A stretch of DNA of 64,000 nucleotides, from contig NZ_KE159703.1 of NCBI RefSeq assembly GCF_000403435.2, forward strand, positions 124,001-188,000, written 5' to 3'. A program made the translations under genes and the position numbers. Positions 1 through 8,353 of this stretch are shown in pieces; the first letter of the stretch is position 1, and every line of letters begins with the position of its first letter. Under the pieces are notes generated by a model that was not told the DNA's origin, searched no databases, and worked only from the letters and a program-made list of their open reading frames with translations. Origin of the DNA: Oscillibacter sp. 1-3. Its GTDB lineage: Bacteria > Bacillota > Clostridia > Oscillospirales > Oscillospiraceae.

Positions 1-130
1 CCTCTTTACTATTTCCGGTCTGGAGTCTGTTTTCAAACCGGCGGAATGAATTGAAATGCGGCTGCCGGGCGATGTTTTTTCAGCGCGGGGCCGGACACCG
101 GAATTCCTCATGCCCGATTCCGACGTTTTC

Positions 131-856
131 TCAAGCGCTCTCTCCGAACAGGATCTTTTGCAGATCATAGATCCCGTTGGGCCTTCCCGGCAGAAGCCGG
201 GCCATATGCAGCGCACCGTTGACGAAGATCTGGCGGCTGGCGGCCCGGTGGGTGATCTCCAGCTCCTCGTCGGGGCCCAGGAAGTGGACCGTATGGGTTC
301 CCGCCACAGTGCCGCCCCGGAGGGAGTGGATGCCGATCTCGCCCTTTCCCCGTTTTCCGGTGGTCCCCCCCCGGCTGCAGACCGCTTCCATGGCCCCGGC
401 GGGGTCGATGGCCTCCAGCAGCAGCTTCGCCGAACCGCTGGGGGCGTCCTCCTTCTGATTGTGATGGGTCTCGGTAATCTCAATGTCAAAATCCGGCTTC
501 AATACGCCGCAGACCTCCCGGAGGGCCCGGACAAACACTGCCATGCCCAGGGAGAAGTTGGCCGCCCACAGCACTGGGGCCGCCTCTCCCAGGGCCTCCA
601 GACGCTCCCGGTCCGCTGGGGTAAAGCCCGTGGTGCCGGAGAGCAGGGGCGTGCCTGTGCGCCGGACATAGGCGCAGATCTCCGGAAGGGCCTCCGGGCG
701 GGAGAAGTCCATCACCACGTCCGCCGTCCGGCCCATGCGGCCCAGGCTGTCCAGGCCGTTCCGGCCCAGGGCGGCCACGACCTCGTCCCCGGCGGCCGCG
801 GCGGTCTCCTGAATGAGGCGGCCCATTTTGCCCCGGCCGATCAGCAGAATTTTCAC
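131..856 (-). CDS. dapB: 4-hydroxy-tetrahydrodipicolinate reductase
   Basis: Cytoplasmic NAD(P)H-dependent reductase making tetrahydrodipicolinate, the second committed step to lysine and meso-diaminopimelate. The N-terminus has a Rossmann loop (GRGKMG, residues 7-12). The stretch ETHHNQKEDAPSG, about two thirds in, carries the paired histidines and substrate-binding lysine typical of DapB. At 241 aa it is slightly shorter than the common 250-270. The start is GTG at 856, which overlaps the dapA stop as GTGA, so translation is coupled. It is the distal gene of the dapA-dapB unit controlled by the lysine riboswitch at 2021-2176. Confidence 0.96.
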   Translation of the reverse strand: MKILLIGRGKMGRLIQETAAAAGDEVVAALGRNGLDSLGRMGRTADVVMDFSRPEALPEICAYVRRTGTPLLSGTTGFTPADRERLEALGEAAPVLWAANFSLGMAVFVRALREVCGVLKPDFDIEITETHHNQKEDAPSGSAKLLLEAIDPAGAMEAVCSRGGTTGKRGKGEIGIHSLRGGTVAGTHTVHFLGPDEELEITHRAASRQIFVNGALHMARLLPGRPNGIYDLQKILFGESA

Positions 857-1740
857 AACAGTCCCGCCTCCTCCAGAGATCTTTTCAGCTTCGCCGTGTG
901 CTCCTCACTCATCTCGCACAGGGGCAGCCGCAGGGGGCCCGCGTTCAGGCCCATCATGTTCATGGCGGTCTTCACCGGGATGGGGTTCACCTCTATGAAC
1001 AAATCGTTCATCAGCTCCAGGTATTTCAGCTGATTTTCCGCCGCCCGGGCCCGGTTCCCGTTCAGGTAGTCCGCCACAATCTGGTGGCACATGGCGGGCA
1101 TCACGTTGGCGTAGACGGAGATGACGCCGCTGGCCCCTATGCTCAGCAGGGGGACGGTGATGTCGTCGTTGCCGGACCAGAGGGCGAAGTCCGGCCCTGC
1201 CAGGCGGGCGAGCTTCATGGCGTAGGACATGTCGCCGCTGGCCTCCTTGATGCCGCAGATATTGGGGTGCTTTGCCAGCCGCTCCACCACGGACAAAGGG
1301 ATGGAACAGCCGGTGCGGCCCGGCACGTTGTAAAGAAGGCACGGGATGTGTACCGCGTCCGCTGCCGAGGCAAAGTGGCGGTACATCCCCTCCGGGTTGG
1401 CCTTGTTGTAGTAGGGGGCGATCAGCAGCAGGGCGTCCGCGCCCATATCCTGGTACTCCACGCTCTTCTCCAGCTGGGTGGCGGTGCAGTTGGAGCCGCT
1501 GCCCACGATGACGGGCACCCGGCCGTCCACCACCTTGATGGTGTGGGCCACCACGGTGGCGTCCTCCTCATGGGTCATGGTGGAGTACTCGCCGGTGGTG
1601 CCAAGAGTCAAAATGGCGTCGGTGCCCGCCTGGATCTGGCGCTCCAGCAGCTGGGTCAGCGCCTCAAAGTTGACGCTGCCGCCGGCATGGTACGGGGTGA
1701 CCATGGCGACGATGGAGCCTGTGACGTTTTCAAATTTCAT
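853..1740 (-). CDS. dapA: 4-hydroxy-tetrahydrodipicolinate synthase
   Basis: Schiff-base aldolase condensing pyruvate with aspartate semialdehyde, the entry step of lysine/diaminopimelate synthesis. The TIM-barrel protein shows the family motifs LTLGTTGEY, YNVPGRTG (with the active-site tyrosine) and GIKEASGD (with the Schiff-base lysine). I chose ATG at 1740 (295 aa), because GGAGG ends nine bases before it. An upstream GTG (1758) and ATG (1749) lie in or on the ribosome binding site. The 280-base leader upstream carries a lysine aptamer, so expression should fall when lysine is plentiful. Confidence 0.96.
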   Translation of the reverse strand: MKFENVTGSIVAMVTPYHAGGSVNFEALTQLLERQIQAGTDAILTLGTTGEYSTMTHEEDATVVAHTIKVVDGRVPVIVGSGSNCTATQLEKSVEYQDMGADALLLIAPYYNKANPEGMYRHFASAADAVHIPCLLYNVPGRTGCSIPLSVVERLAKHPNICGIKEASGDMSYAMKLARLAGPDFALWSGNDDITVPLLSIGASGVISVYANVMPAMCHQIVADYLNGNRARAAENQLKYLELMNDLFIEVNPIPVKTAMNMMGLNAGPLRLPLCEMSEEHTAKLKRSLEEAGLL

Positions 1741-2020
1741 GTCTTTCATCCTCCGCACGCTTCCGCATTGGGCATAATAAAATGCCGGTAGAGGCGCGCC
1801 TCTGCCGACAGTCCGGCGTCCGTTCCCATTTCGGCGGCACGGGGAGGGCGCAAAACGCTCCCGTCAGACGACAGTCGTTTTCCAGGGGCGGGCAGGGCCG
1901 AAGTCCCCATGGAACACTACGCCGTTTGGCGGAAAATTATGCGCCGGCCCCAAAGCGGCCGGATTTGGAACAGACCCGCTCCACGCCGGCTTCTATCCGG
2001 TGCGGAGTGCCCTGTAAGCG

Positions 2021-2176
2021 GATAGCGCTCCCGCAGGCAAGCCCGCGGACAGTCCCGGGAGTATTTCTCACGGGCCCACCCTCCGCCCGCGCCCGGACGG
2101 GGAGTTCGGCGGATCTGCCCCCGCCGCGTTCCTCGCCTGCCGGCTCCCGCGACTTCATCGTCTCCGCGCCTCTATC
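2021..2176 (-). promoter_or_regulatory. Lysine riboswitch (L-box) upstream of dapA
   Basis: Read on the minus strand, the leader begins GATAGAGGCGC and closes 150 nt later with GCGCTATC, forming P1. Between them lie conserved L-box pieces in the right order: GCCGAA, GGGTGGGC and GGGACTGTC. Directly after P1 the 3' strand (CTATCCG, 2018-2024) can instead pair with CGGATAG at 1996-2002. A competing GC-rich hairpin spans about 1978-2012. That is a plausible switch, although no long T-run follows it. Known biology: L-boxes repress dap/lysine genes when lysine binds. Confidence 0.9.
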
Positions 2177-2188
2177 TCATTTTTCGCT

Positions 2189-2218
2189 ATGATACCAGAT
2201 TCCGCCCAGCGGATACAA
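2189..2218 (-). promoter_or_regulatory. Sigma-A type promoter for dapA-dapB
   Basis: On the minus strand, TTGTAT (2213-2218) and TATCAT (2189-2194) are 18 bases apart. They sit just upstream of the lysine aptamer, so transcription would start at the aptamer's 5' edge. Confidence 0.6.
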
Positions 2219-2360
2219 GAGGTCTTTTCGCAAAAATGCGCATTTCCGCCGGGCCAATTTTGTGGAAAGTGACAAAATCCGCCCCGCGGCCTGTTCGCGG
2301 AGACAGCGGCGTGGTATTATCAAGGCGCCTGAAATCGACTGGGGAACGGAGGAAAAAGCA

Positions 2361-2819
2361 ATGCTGGAGGCATGGAACAGCGGGGAAGAGCTGACGATAC
2401 AGGTCTTTGGAAAAGAGACGGAGGTCTCTGTCTTTTCCGTGGGGGACAACTGCTTTGATGAAAACGGGGATTACAGAGAAGAGGGCTTCCCCCTGAACCG
2501 GGAGGAGCTGGACTGCCTGAACTGGTTTTTGGAGCATGCGGTCATCTCGGACTACCGGAAAGAAATTGCCGACTACTGCAATGAGATGTACGCGGGGACA
2601 GGCCGGCTCCCCGTCGCGGAATCAGACTTGGAACAGGAGATCCAAATCACCGGCATTGCCGTGAACATCAGCGAGGTCACGCAGAGCGGGGACGGGTCCC
2701 TGGTCTATCCCGAGATCTCCTTCATGGGCGAGTGCGAGTGCGATCCGGAGCACGGCATCTGCATCGGCTTTCGGGATCAAAAATTCCTGGGCATCCACGC
2801 CCAGGACTGGACGCTGTAA
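2361..2819 (+). CDS. Small acidic protein of unknown function
   Basis: A 152-aa soluble, strongly acidic protein with no signal peptide or membrane segment. ATG 2361 is preceded by GGAGG with nine-base spacing. Earlier in-frame codons have no such site. The sequence alternates short beta-like stretches (ELTIQVFGKETEVSVF, VNISEVTQSGD) with acidic loops, and ends in a segment containing a CECDPEHGICIGF cysteine/histidine patch. It resembles small DUF6985-like or immunity-type proteins in composition only, and I cannot assign a family. It ends 20 bases before the amidohydrolase and probably shares its transcript. Confidence 0.75.
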   Translation: MLEAWNSGEELTIQVFGKETEVSVFSVGDNCFDENGDYREEGFPLNREELDCLNWFLEHAVISDYRKEIADYCNEMYAGTGRLPVAESDLEQEIQITGIAVNISEVTQSGDGSLVYPEISFMGECECDPEHGICIGFRDQKFLGIHAQDWTL

Positions 2820-2839
2820 CGAACAAGGAGGAACCCGCC

Positions 2840-3943
2840 ATGCTGCCTGTTGTCGCGTACCGCCGTGCGCTGCACCGGATTCCGGAGCTGGATGACCGGC
2901 TGCCGGAGACCTGCGCCTATGTCCGCTCCGTTCTGGAGCCCCTGGGCTGCCGGATCACCGCCCCCATTCCCGGCGGCCTCTGCGCCTTTTTCGACGCGGG
3001 AAAACCGGAGACCGCCGCCTTCCGGGCGGACATGGACGCCCTGCCGGTGACGGAGGCATCCGGTCTGCCCTATGCATCCGTCCACCCGGGGCAGATGCAC
3101 GCCTGCGGCCACGACGGCCACACCGCCCTGGCCCTGGGACTGGCGGAATACGCCGCCGCCCGTCTGGCGGACCTGCCCCGGAACGCCCTCTTTCTCTTCC
3201 AGCCCGCCGAGGAGACCACCGGCGGGGCGGAGCGGCTCTGTGAGACCGGGATTTTGGAGGAGCTCCATGTGACAAGGGTCTTTGGGCTGCATCTCTGGCC
3301 GGGACTGGCCCGGGGGCTGGTTTTCTCCCGCCCGGGTCCCCTGATGGCCCGCTCCAGCGAGGTGACTGTCACCGTCACTGGGAAGAGCGTCCATCTCAGC
3401 CGGGCGGCGGAGGGCCGGGACGCCCTGACCGCCGGGGCGGAGTACCTCCGCCGGGCCTATGCCGCGGCGGACGCTCTGCCGCCGGAGGAGCCCCGGGTGC
3501 TGCGGTTTGGAAAGATGGTCTCCGGCTCGGTGCGCAACGCCGTCAGCGGAAGAACCGTGCTGGAGGGGAGCCTGCGGACCTACCGGGAGGAGACTCACAG
3601 CCTTTGCCGGGAGAGCCTGGAGTCCCTGGGCCGGGAACTTGAGCGGGAGACGGGTTGTACCGTGGAGGTCCGCCTCAGCCAGGGGTATCCGGCGGTGTGG
3701 AACCACGAGGGGCTGTATGAGGCCGTCTGCCACCGTCTGGGGGCGGACGCCCCCATCCCTCTGGACGCTCCGGTTCTGGCGGCGGAGGACTTCTCGTTCT
3801 ATCAACGGCGGGTCCCGGGGGTGTTTTTCTTCCTGGGCACAGGAGACACGCCGGAGCTCCACGCGCCGGAGTTTTGCTTTGACGACGAGGCGGTGCTCCC
3901 GGCGGGGCTGGAATTTTTGAAAAAGCTCCTCATGATGGAATAG
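2840..3943 (+). CDS. M20D-family metal-dependent amidohydrolase
   Basis: Cytoplasmic deacylase of the hippuricase / N-acyl-amino-acid hydrolase family, 367 aa. Dinuclear metal ligands are visible as DMDALPV, HACGHDGH (about residues 90-97), PAEETTGG and GLHLWPGL, with the final histidine in ELHAPEF near the C-terminus. ATG 2840 has AAGGAGG upstream. The gene is convergent with an aminotransferase and near dapA/dapB. In Bacillus, N-acetyl-diaminopimelate deacetylase (an M20D enzyme) works with an aminotransferase of exactly that type, so a role in the acetylated lysine branch is possible. A general peptide or acyl-amino-acid scavenging role is equally possible. Confidence 0.88.
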   Translation: MLPVVAYRRALHRIPELDDRLPETCAYVRSVLEPLGCRITAPIPGGLCAFFDAGKPETAAFRADMDALPVTEASGLPYASVHPGQMHACGHDGHTALALGLAEYAAARLADLPRNALFLFQPAEETTGGAERLCETGILEELHVTRVFGLHLWPGLARGLVFSRPGPLMARSSEVTVTVTGKSVHLSRAAEGRDALTAGAEYLRRAYAAADALPPEEPRVLRFGKMVSGSVRNAVSGRTVLEGSLRTYREETHSLCRESLESLGRELERETGCTVEVRLSQGYPAVWNHEGLYEAVCHRLGADAPIPLDAPVLAAEDFSFYQRRVPGVFFFLGTGDTPELHAPEFCFDDEAVLPAGLEFLKKLLMME

Positions 3944-3948
3944 ACGAA

Positions 3949-3977
3949 CCCGGGAGGCGCGGCCTCCCGGGCTTTTT
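3949..3977. terminator. Terminator between convergent amidohydrolase and aminotransferase genes
   Basis: CCCGGGAGG / CCTCCCGGG stem followed by CTTTTT on the plus strand. The T-run overlaps the minus-strand stop codon of the aminotransferase, so the convergent genes are almost abutting. Confidence 0.85.
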
Positions 3978-5112
3978 ACAGCGTTTTCAGAAATCTCTCC
4001 ATCCGGTCCAGGCCCTCCTGCAGCGCCTCGTCCCCGTAGCAGCAGGAGATCCGGACGAACCCCTCCGCGCCGAAGTACGTCCCGGGGAGGACCCCCACGA
4101 ATCCCTCGCTCAGCATCCGCCTGCAGAAGGTCTCAGAATCCATGCCGTACTTTTGGATGCTGGGAAAGACGTAAAAGGCCCCCTCCGGCTCTGTGGCCTC
4201 CAGTCCCATGGCGGCAAGGCGGGCGCACACGTAGTCCCGGCGCTTTTGAAACAGAGCCCGCATGGGGGCGGGGTCCGTCTCCAGGGCTGTGACGCAGGCC
4301 CGCTGAACAAAGGAGGGGACAGACACGACGGCGTACTGGTGAAAGACCTGCATTTTCTCCTTGACAGGCCGCTCCGCCATGCACCAGCCCACCCGCCAGC
4401 CGGTCATGGCCCAGGGCTTGGAAAAGCTGTTGACCACAATCACCCGATCCCGCATGTCCGAAAACTCGGCGAAGCTGTGGTAGTCTTTTGTATAGGTCAG
4501 CTCCCGGTACACGTCGTCGCAGAGGACAAAAACCGGTTTGTCCCGCAAGACCTCATGGACCACCTCCAGGGTCTCTCGGGTATAGACACAGCCGGTGGGG
4601 TTGTTGGGGGAGGTGAGCACCAGCGCCTTGGTCCTGGGGGTGACGGCCGCCGCCAGAGCCGCGGGATCGATCTGAAAGCCGCTGTTCTCCGTAGGCAGGG
4701 CCGCGGGCACGCCCCGGCACAGGGCGGCAGCGGAGGCATACAGGCTGAAAGCCGGAGTGGGGATGACGACCTCGTCCCCAGGGTTCAAAATGGCGGCCAG
4801 GGCAATGAAGATGGCCTCGGTGGCCCCGGCGGTGACGATGATCTCGTCAGGGGCGTAACGGAGGCCGTGGGCCCGTTCCTCGTATCGGGACAGGGCCTCC
4901 AGCAGATAGGGCTGGCCGTTATTGGGCGGGTAATGGGTGTCTCCCTCCGCCAGGGAGGCTCTGGCGGCCTCCCGAATGGGGGCCGGGGTGTCCAGGTCCG
5001 GCTCGCCGATGGTGAGGGCGCAGGCCCCGGGGGTGGCCCGGGCCAGGGCGGTAAAGCGGCGGATGCCGGAGGTCTCCACGCCGGAGAGGGCGGCGTTCAG
5101 TGTCAGTTCCAT
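3976..5112 (-). CDS. Class I/II PLP-dependent aminotransferase (PatA-like)
   Basis: A 378-aa fold-type I aminotransferase. The key features are SPNNPTGCVY (about 165), CDDVYREL (binding the pyridine nitrogen), NSFSKPWAMTGWRVG with the Schiff-base lysine near 233, and the C-terminal arginine in FVRISCC. The N-terminal SGIRRF and the HQYAVVSVPSFVQ stretch are like Bacillus PatA, an N-acetyl-LL-diaminopimelate aminotransferase, but aspartate or aromatic aminotransferases share this scaffold. Start ATG 5112 has GGAG ten bases upstream. The upstream GTG at 5121 is too close to it. Substrate is not proven. Confidence 0.9.
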   Translation of the reverse strand: MELTLNAALSGVETSGIRRFTALARATPGACALTIGEPDLDTPAPIREAARASLAEGDTHYPPNNGQPYLLEALSRYEERAHGLRYAPDEIIVTAGATEAIFIALAAILNPGDEVVIPTPAFSLYASAAALCRGVPAALPTENSGFQIDPAALAAAVTPRTKALVLTSPNNPTGCVYTRETLEVVHEVLRDKPVFVLCDDVYRELTYTKDYHSFAEFSDMRDRVIVVNSFSKPWAMTGWRVGWCMAERPVKEKMQVFHQYAVVSVPSFVQRACVTALETDPAPMRALFQKRRDYVCARLAAMGLEATEPEGAFYVFPSIQKYGMDSETFCRRMLSEGFVGVLPGTYFGAEGFVRISCCYGDEALQEGLDRMERFLKTL

Positions 5113-5218
5113 AAAGTCCACGCTCCTTTTTTTACGGGGACAGTATAGCGGGCGGAGAGGCGGTTGTCAACGTTAAGGTCAGAAGCCGTATTCTTGGGCG
5201 GGGAGCGCTGGTAATCCA

Positions 5219-5302
5219 GGCGTTGTTTGAAAAATGTCAAAACGCCCAAGCGGCGAGAGATTTTTCCGCCGCTGCGCATTTCGCCATTGATTAAACAAGG
5301 CC
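5219..5302. repeat. MITE-like repeat, copy R1 (84 bp)
   Basis: Ends GGCGTTGTTT (5219-5228) and AAACAAGGCC (5293-5302) form near-perfect 10-bp terminal inverted repeats (one mismatch), with TA on the right flank and CA on the left. Its interior (TGTCAAAACGCCCAAGCGG, CGAGAGAT) aligns with the reverse complement of the copy at 19111-19270. Confidence 0.75.
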
Positions 5303-5383
5303 TAATTCCAATTGTACGTTGCCCCTTGAGCCGGATTGCGATAAGGTTAGGGCAATAAAACGCAATTTACGGAGGCGGCTCAT

Positions 5384-5560
5384 ATGAAGATAACATTACC
5401 GATCATACTGGTATTAATAGGCGCTGTAGAAATTATTGCAGCAGTGATGGATCCCAATATGCCGATAATGATTGGAATTGTATTGGGGATTATTTTTATT
5501 GGACTAGGTGTCAAAGCGCTGCTTGATGCTGGTAAAAGGAAGCAGTGCAGAAAAACGTGA
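5384..5560 (+). CDS. 58-aa hydrophobic membrane peptide, AT-rich
   Basis: Small ORF with a good ribosome binding site (GGAGG at 5371-5375) and ATG at 5384. The product is almost all hydrophobic: one helix at residues 4-21, a short MDPNMP turn, a second helix at 27-47, then a basic tail KRKQCRKT. The layout is a two-helix hairpin membrane peptide. It stands in an otherwise gene-poor AT-rich pocket between the R1 repeat and the next gene. Its codon use (ATA, TTA, GTA) differs from the GC-rich neighbours, suggesting recent arrival. Function unknown; nothing identifies it as a toxin. Confidence 0.6.
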   Translation: MKITLPIILVLIGAVEIIAAVMDPNMPIMIGIVLGIIFIGLGVKALLDAGKRKQCRKT

Positions 5561-5713
5561 TGCAGGTTTCGATTTATCGGGCAGTGGCTCCTGCAGTCAT
5601 TTGAGAGATTATGTCCCTGCAGGGAGTGTCCCTTGGGTAGTCCACCTCCCCATAATTTCCAGTCTGGAATTTATGGAACAAGGACTTGAGTGATCTTTTT
5701 GAACGGGAGAAAG

Positions 5714-5735
5714 AGCCCCGGCTTTCGCCGGGGCC
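5714..5735 (-). terminator. Terminator after the 622-aa membrane protein gene
   Basis: GCCCCGGC / GCCGGGGC stem with a GAAA tetraloop on the minus strand, then a pyrimidine-rich tail (TCTTTCTC). Confidence 0.65.
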
Positions 5736-5748
5736 CCGCTGCGCCTGT

Positions 5749-7617
5749 CTAATTTTCGGTTTCCAGAAATTCCGCTCCCTCTGACTGAGAAGCCAGGTCC
5801 TCCCCGCGGGGTACGTCCTGTATAAACGGCTCGGTCAGCGGTGCGGTTTGCGTCTCCAGCAACTTTACGTCAAAGGCGGGCAGAGCCACGCCTCCGGCTG
5901 CCGGATAGTAGGAGATCTCCACACGGTCGCCCGCGTTCAGCAGCACCGCCAGGGGCACATCGCTGGCACTGACCAGGAAATAGTCCCTGCCGCCCTCCAG
6001 CAGGATGAAATACTGGGTGGTGCCGTTTATGACGGCGGAGCGGATGTCGGTGATCTCGCCGGTGGCCGTGTCCGTGAGGACGTCCTCCGCGTTGGGCGCG
6101 TCAATGTCCGCCTCCCCCGCGTCAATCAGTCCCCGGTTGGCCAGGGTCTGGCGGTAGTTGATCTCGCACTCCGCCACAGTTCCGCCGGTGGACACGATGT
6201 CGTACTGCTGGACGTTGACCATGGCGTACATCTTCACCAGGCCGTCCTGGCCCTTCAAGGTCATGAAGTAGGTGGGCTGGTCGGCGATGTTCAGCAGCAG
6301 GGGGAAGGTGGCCTCGTAGCGCATCTGCTGGACCTGGCTCTGGGCGGAGGCCATGGCGGAGTACTCCTCCGCGCCGGCGATGGAATAGAACCGGGTCTCC
6401 TTGGTCCGCTGGTTGGAGAGGATGAAGCCGATGTTGGACTCATCGGAGGTGACGGAGGTGACGCCGGTGTACATATACACGTCGTCCCCGATGGCGATAT
6501 AGTTGTAGCCGTCGGTGGTCACCGTCACGTCCCGCTGGCCGAACATGGAGTTGATGAAGCCGTTGTGGTACATGCCGTAGTAGTCGTACTGCTGGAGGAT
6601 GATGTCGGCGGAGTACACCCGGTCCACCCAGCTGGGCACCTGCTCGTGGTACTGGCACTCGCCGGTAACGGCATTCACCAGCACGGCCCCCTTCACGTCC
6701 GTGCCGCCGAAGAGGCCGATGGTCTTCACGATCCGGGAGCAAACCCAGTAAGGGGTGCCCGCCTCGTCAATCTCGAAGAAGGGCTCGTCGAACATCATGG
6801 TGGGGTAGTGGAACCGCAGGTGGCGGTATAGGTTGCGGCCGAAGTGCTCGGCCACGGTGTACTTCATGCCCTCCTCCAGGCGGACCACCTCCGCCTCCTG
6901 GGTCACCATGTCCACGATGATATAGGCCGGCAGGCCGCCGGAGCGGTTGGTGAACCACTTGACAAGGTCCCCGTACTGCAGGGAGGTGACTCGGACAGGG
7001 CGGCCCTGGTAGTTGATCTGGGTGTAGGTGGGCAGAATCTCAAACTGGGACACCATGTCCGCCAGCTCGCCCAGCTTCCGCGTGCCCAGGCGGGAGGCGG
7101 AGTCCGCGTCCAGCATGGGGATCTGGTCGTAGCTGATCTCCTCCACCTCTGCGGTGAAGTTGCCGCTCTCCAGGGGCAAAAGCCTGCTGTACGCCCCCGC
7201 CCGCAGCACCACCCAACTGGTGAGGGAGCCGACGGCAATGGCGGCGATCAGAGCCAGGACCACCAGGAACGGCAGGGCGCACTGCTTCTTCACAAAGCCG
7301 AAGTACCCCTTGATCCCCTCCCCCTGGAAGCCGGAGGTGAATACGGCGCACACGCAGTACACCGCGCACAGCAAAAAGATGAAGACGTAGAACTCCTCAG
7401 CGTGGGGATTCAGGGCGGGAAGCTCCAGGTAGAAGTACACCGCGCCGAACGCCAGCGTCACCGCAATGTTCAGAAGGGTCCGGGTGAAGGCGTTTCCGAT
7501 GGCCTTACGGGGCTTGCGGGGCCTGGACTGAGGCGGAGTAAAGCCGCCGCTCTGGGCGCCGCCGGGGTTGAAGCCGCCGCCGAAGGCGCTGGGGTCAAAG
7601 TTAAATGAAAATGGCAT
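5749..7617 (-). CDS. Large membrane-anchored protein of unknown function
   Basis: A 622-aa protein with a Gly/Phe/Pro-rich basic N-terminus (residues 1-38) followed by three hydrophobic helices (about 42-62, 73-95, 114-137). A 480-residue hydrophilic, probably extracytoplasmic region follows. It is rich in Tyr/Val/Thr beta-like segments and has acidic C-terminal 50 residues. I see no catalytic motif. Similar architecture is found in large proteins often loosely labelled CvpA-like in Clostridia, but I cannot confirm that fold. The gene stands alone, divergent from the ECF sigma pair, with its own promoter at 7659-7687. ATG 7617 has AAGGAGCGACGAT upstream. Confidence 0.8.
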   Translation of the reverse strand: MPFSFNFDPSAFGGGFNPGGAQSGGFTPPQSRPRKPRKAIGNAFTRTLLNIAVTLAFGAVYFYLELPALNPHAEEFYVFIFLLCAVYCVCAVFTSGFQGEGIKGYFGFVKKQCALPFLVVLALIAAIAVGSLTSWVVLRAGAYSRLLPLESGNFTAEVEEISYDQIPMLDADSASRLGTRKLGELADMVSQFEILPTYTQINYQGRPVRVTSLQYGDLVKWFTNRSGGLPAYIIVDMVTQEAEVVRLEEGMKYTVAEHFGRNLYRHLRFHYPTMMFDEPFFEIDEAGTPYWVCSRIVKTIGLFGGTDVKGAVLVNAVTGECQYHEQVPSWVDRVYSADIILQQYDYYGMYHNGFINSMFGQRDVTVTTDGYNYIAIGDDVYMYTGVTSVTSDESNIGFILSNQRTKETRFYSIAGAEEYSAMASAQSQVQQMRYEATFPLLLNIADQPTYFMTLKGQDGLVKMYAMVNVQQYDIVSTGGTVAECEINYRQTLANRGLIDAGEADIDAPNAEDVLTDTATGEITDIRSAVINGTTQYFILLEGGRDYFLVSASDVPLAVLLNAGDRVEISYYPAAGGVALPAFDVKLLETQTAPLTEPFIQDVPRGEDLASQSEGAEFLETEN

Positions 7618-7658
7618 ATCGTCGCTCCTTTTTCTCTCTGTTCATGCGATTGAATGTT

Positions 7659-7687
7659 ATGATACAGGAAAAGTATGAACAAATCAA
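7659..7687 (-). promoter_or_regulatory. Sigma-A promoter for the 622-aa membrane protein gene
   Basis: Minus strand TTGATT (7682-7687), 17-base spacer, TATCAT (7659-7664). Confidence 0.65.
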
Positions 7688-7710
7688 GTTTTCCCTATGA
7701 TACAGAAAAT

Positions 7711-7738
7711 TTGCCAACGCCGGAAAATATGATATAAT
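7711..7738 (+). promoter_or_regulatory. Sigma-A promoter for ECF sigma/anti-sigma pair 1
   Basis: TTGCCA (7711-7716), 16-base spacer, TATAAT (7733-7738). It is an ordinary housekeeping-type promoter, not an ECF-type autoregulatory one. Confidence 0.7.
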
Positions 7739-7783
7739 CCATGCAATATGCGGAGGTTTTTTTCGTGAAGAAGGGAAAAGGAG

Positions 7784-8353
7784 GTGCGGAACATAGAGGA
7801 CGCGCAGATCGTGGCCCTGTACTGGGACCGGGACGAGGCCGCGCTGGCGGAGAGTGAGCGGAAATACGGCGGCTACTGCCGCGCCATCGCCCTGGGGATT
7901 CTGGAGAGCCGGGAGGACGCGGCGGAGTGCGTCAACGACACCTGGCTCCGGGCCTGGGAGGCCATGCCGCCCCGCCGTCCGGCCCGGCTGGATACCTTCC
8001 TGGGAAAGCTGACCCGCAACCTCTCCCTGGACCGCTGGCGGGCCCTGCGGGCCCGGAAGCGGGGCGGCGGACAGACGGAGCTGGCCCTCAGCGAGCTGGA
8101 GGAGTGCCTCCCCGCCGCCGGCCGCCCGGAGCGGGAGGTGGAGGCCCAGGCCCTGGCGGAGAGCCTGAACCGCTTTCTGGAGGCCCTGCCCCGGGAGAAG
8201 CGGGTGCTGTTCGTCCAGCGGTACTGGTATTTCCGCTCCGTGGAGGAGCTGGCGGCGATGCACGGGATGCGGAAGAACACCGCGGCCTCCACCCTCTTCC
8301 GCCTGCGTGAGCAGCTGCGGCAGCACCTGGAAAAGGAGGGGTTCACAGTATGA
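7784..8353 (+). CDS. ECF-type RNA polymerase sigma factor (pair 1)
   Basis: Sigma-70 family factor of about 187 aa. Region 2 spans roughly residues 20-85 (DVLRDAA-type helix seen as REDAAECVNDTWLRAWEAM). A helix-turn-helix region 4 spans about 130-180 (YWYFRSVEELAAMHGM, then KNTAASTLFRLREQL). The start is odd: the ideal Shine-Dalgarno AAAGGAGGTG (7777-7786) contains the only conventional start (GTG 7784). The codon at proper spacing, where homologues have their Met before EDAQIVALYW, is ATA at 7793. I list the GTG as nominal start. The 3' end overlaps the next gene as ATGA, so the pair is translationally coupled. Confidence 0.9.
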   Translation: MRNIEDAQIVALYWDRDEAALAESERKYGGYCRAIALGILESREDAAECVNDTWLRAWEAMPPRRPARLDTFLGKLTRNLSLDRWRALRARKRGGGQTELALSELEECLPAAGRPEREVEAQALAESLNRFLEALPREKRVLFVQRYWYFRSVEELAAMHGMRKNTAASTLFRLREQLRQHLEKEGFTV

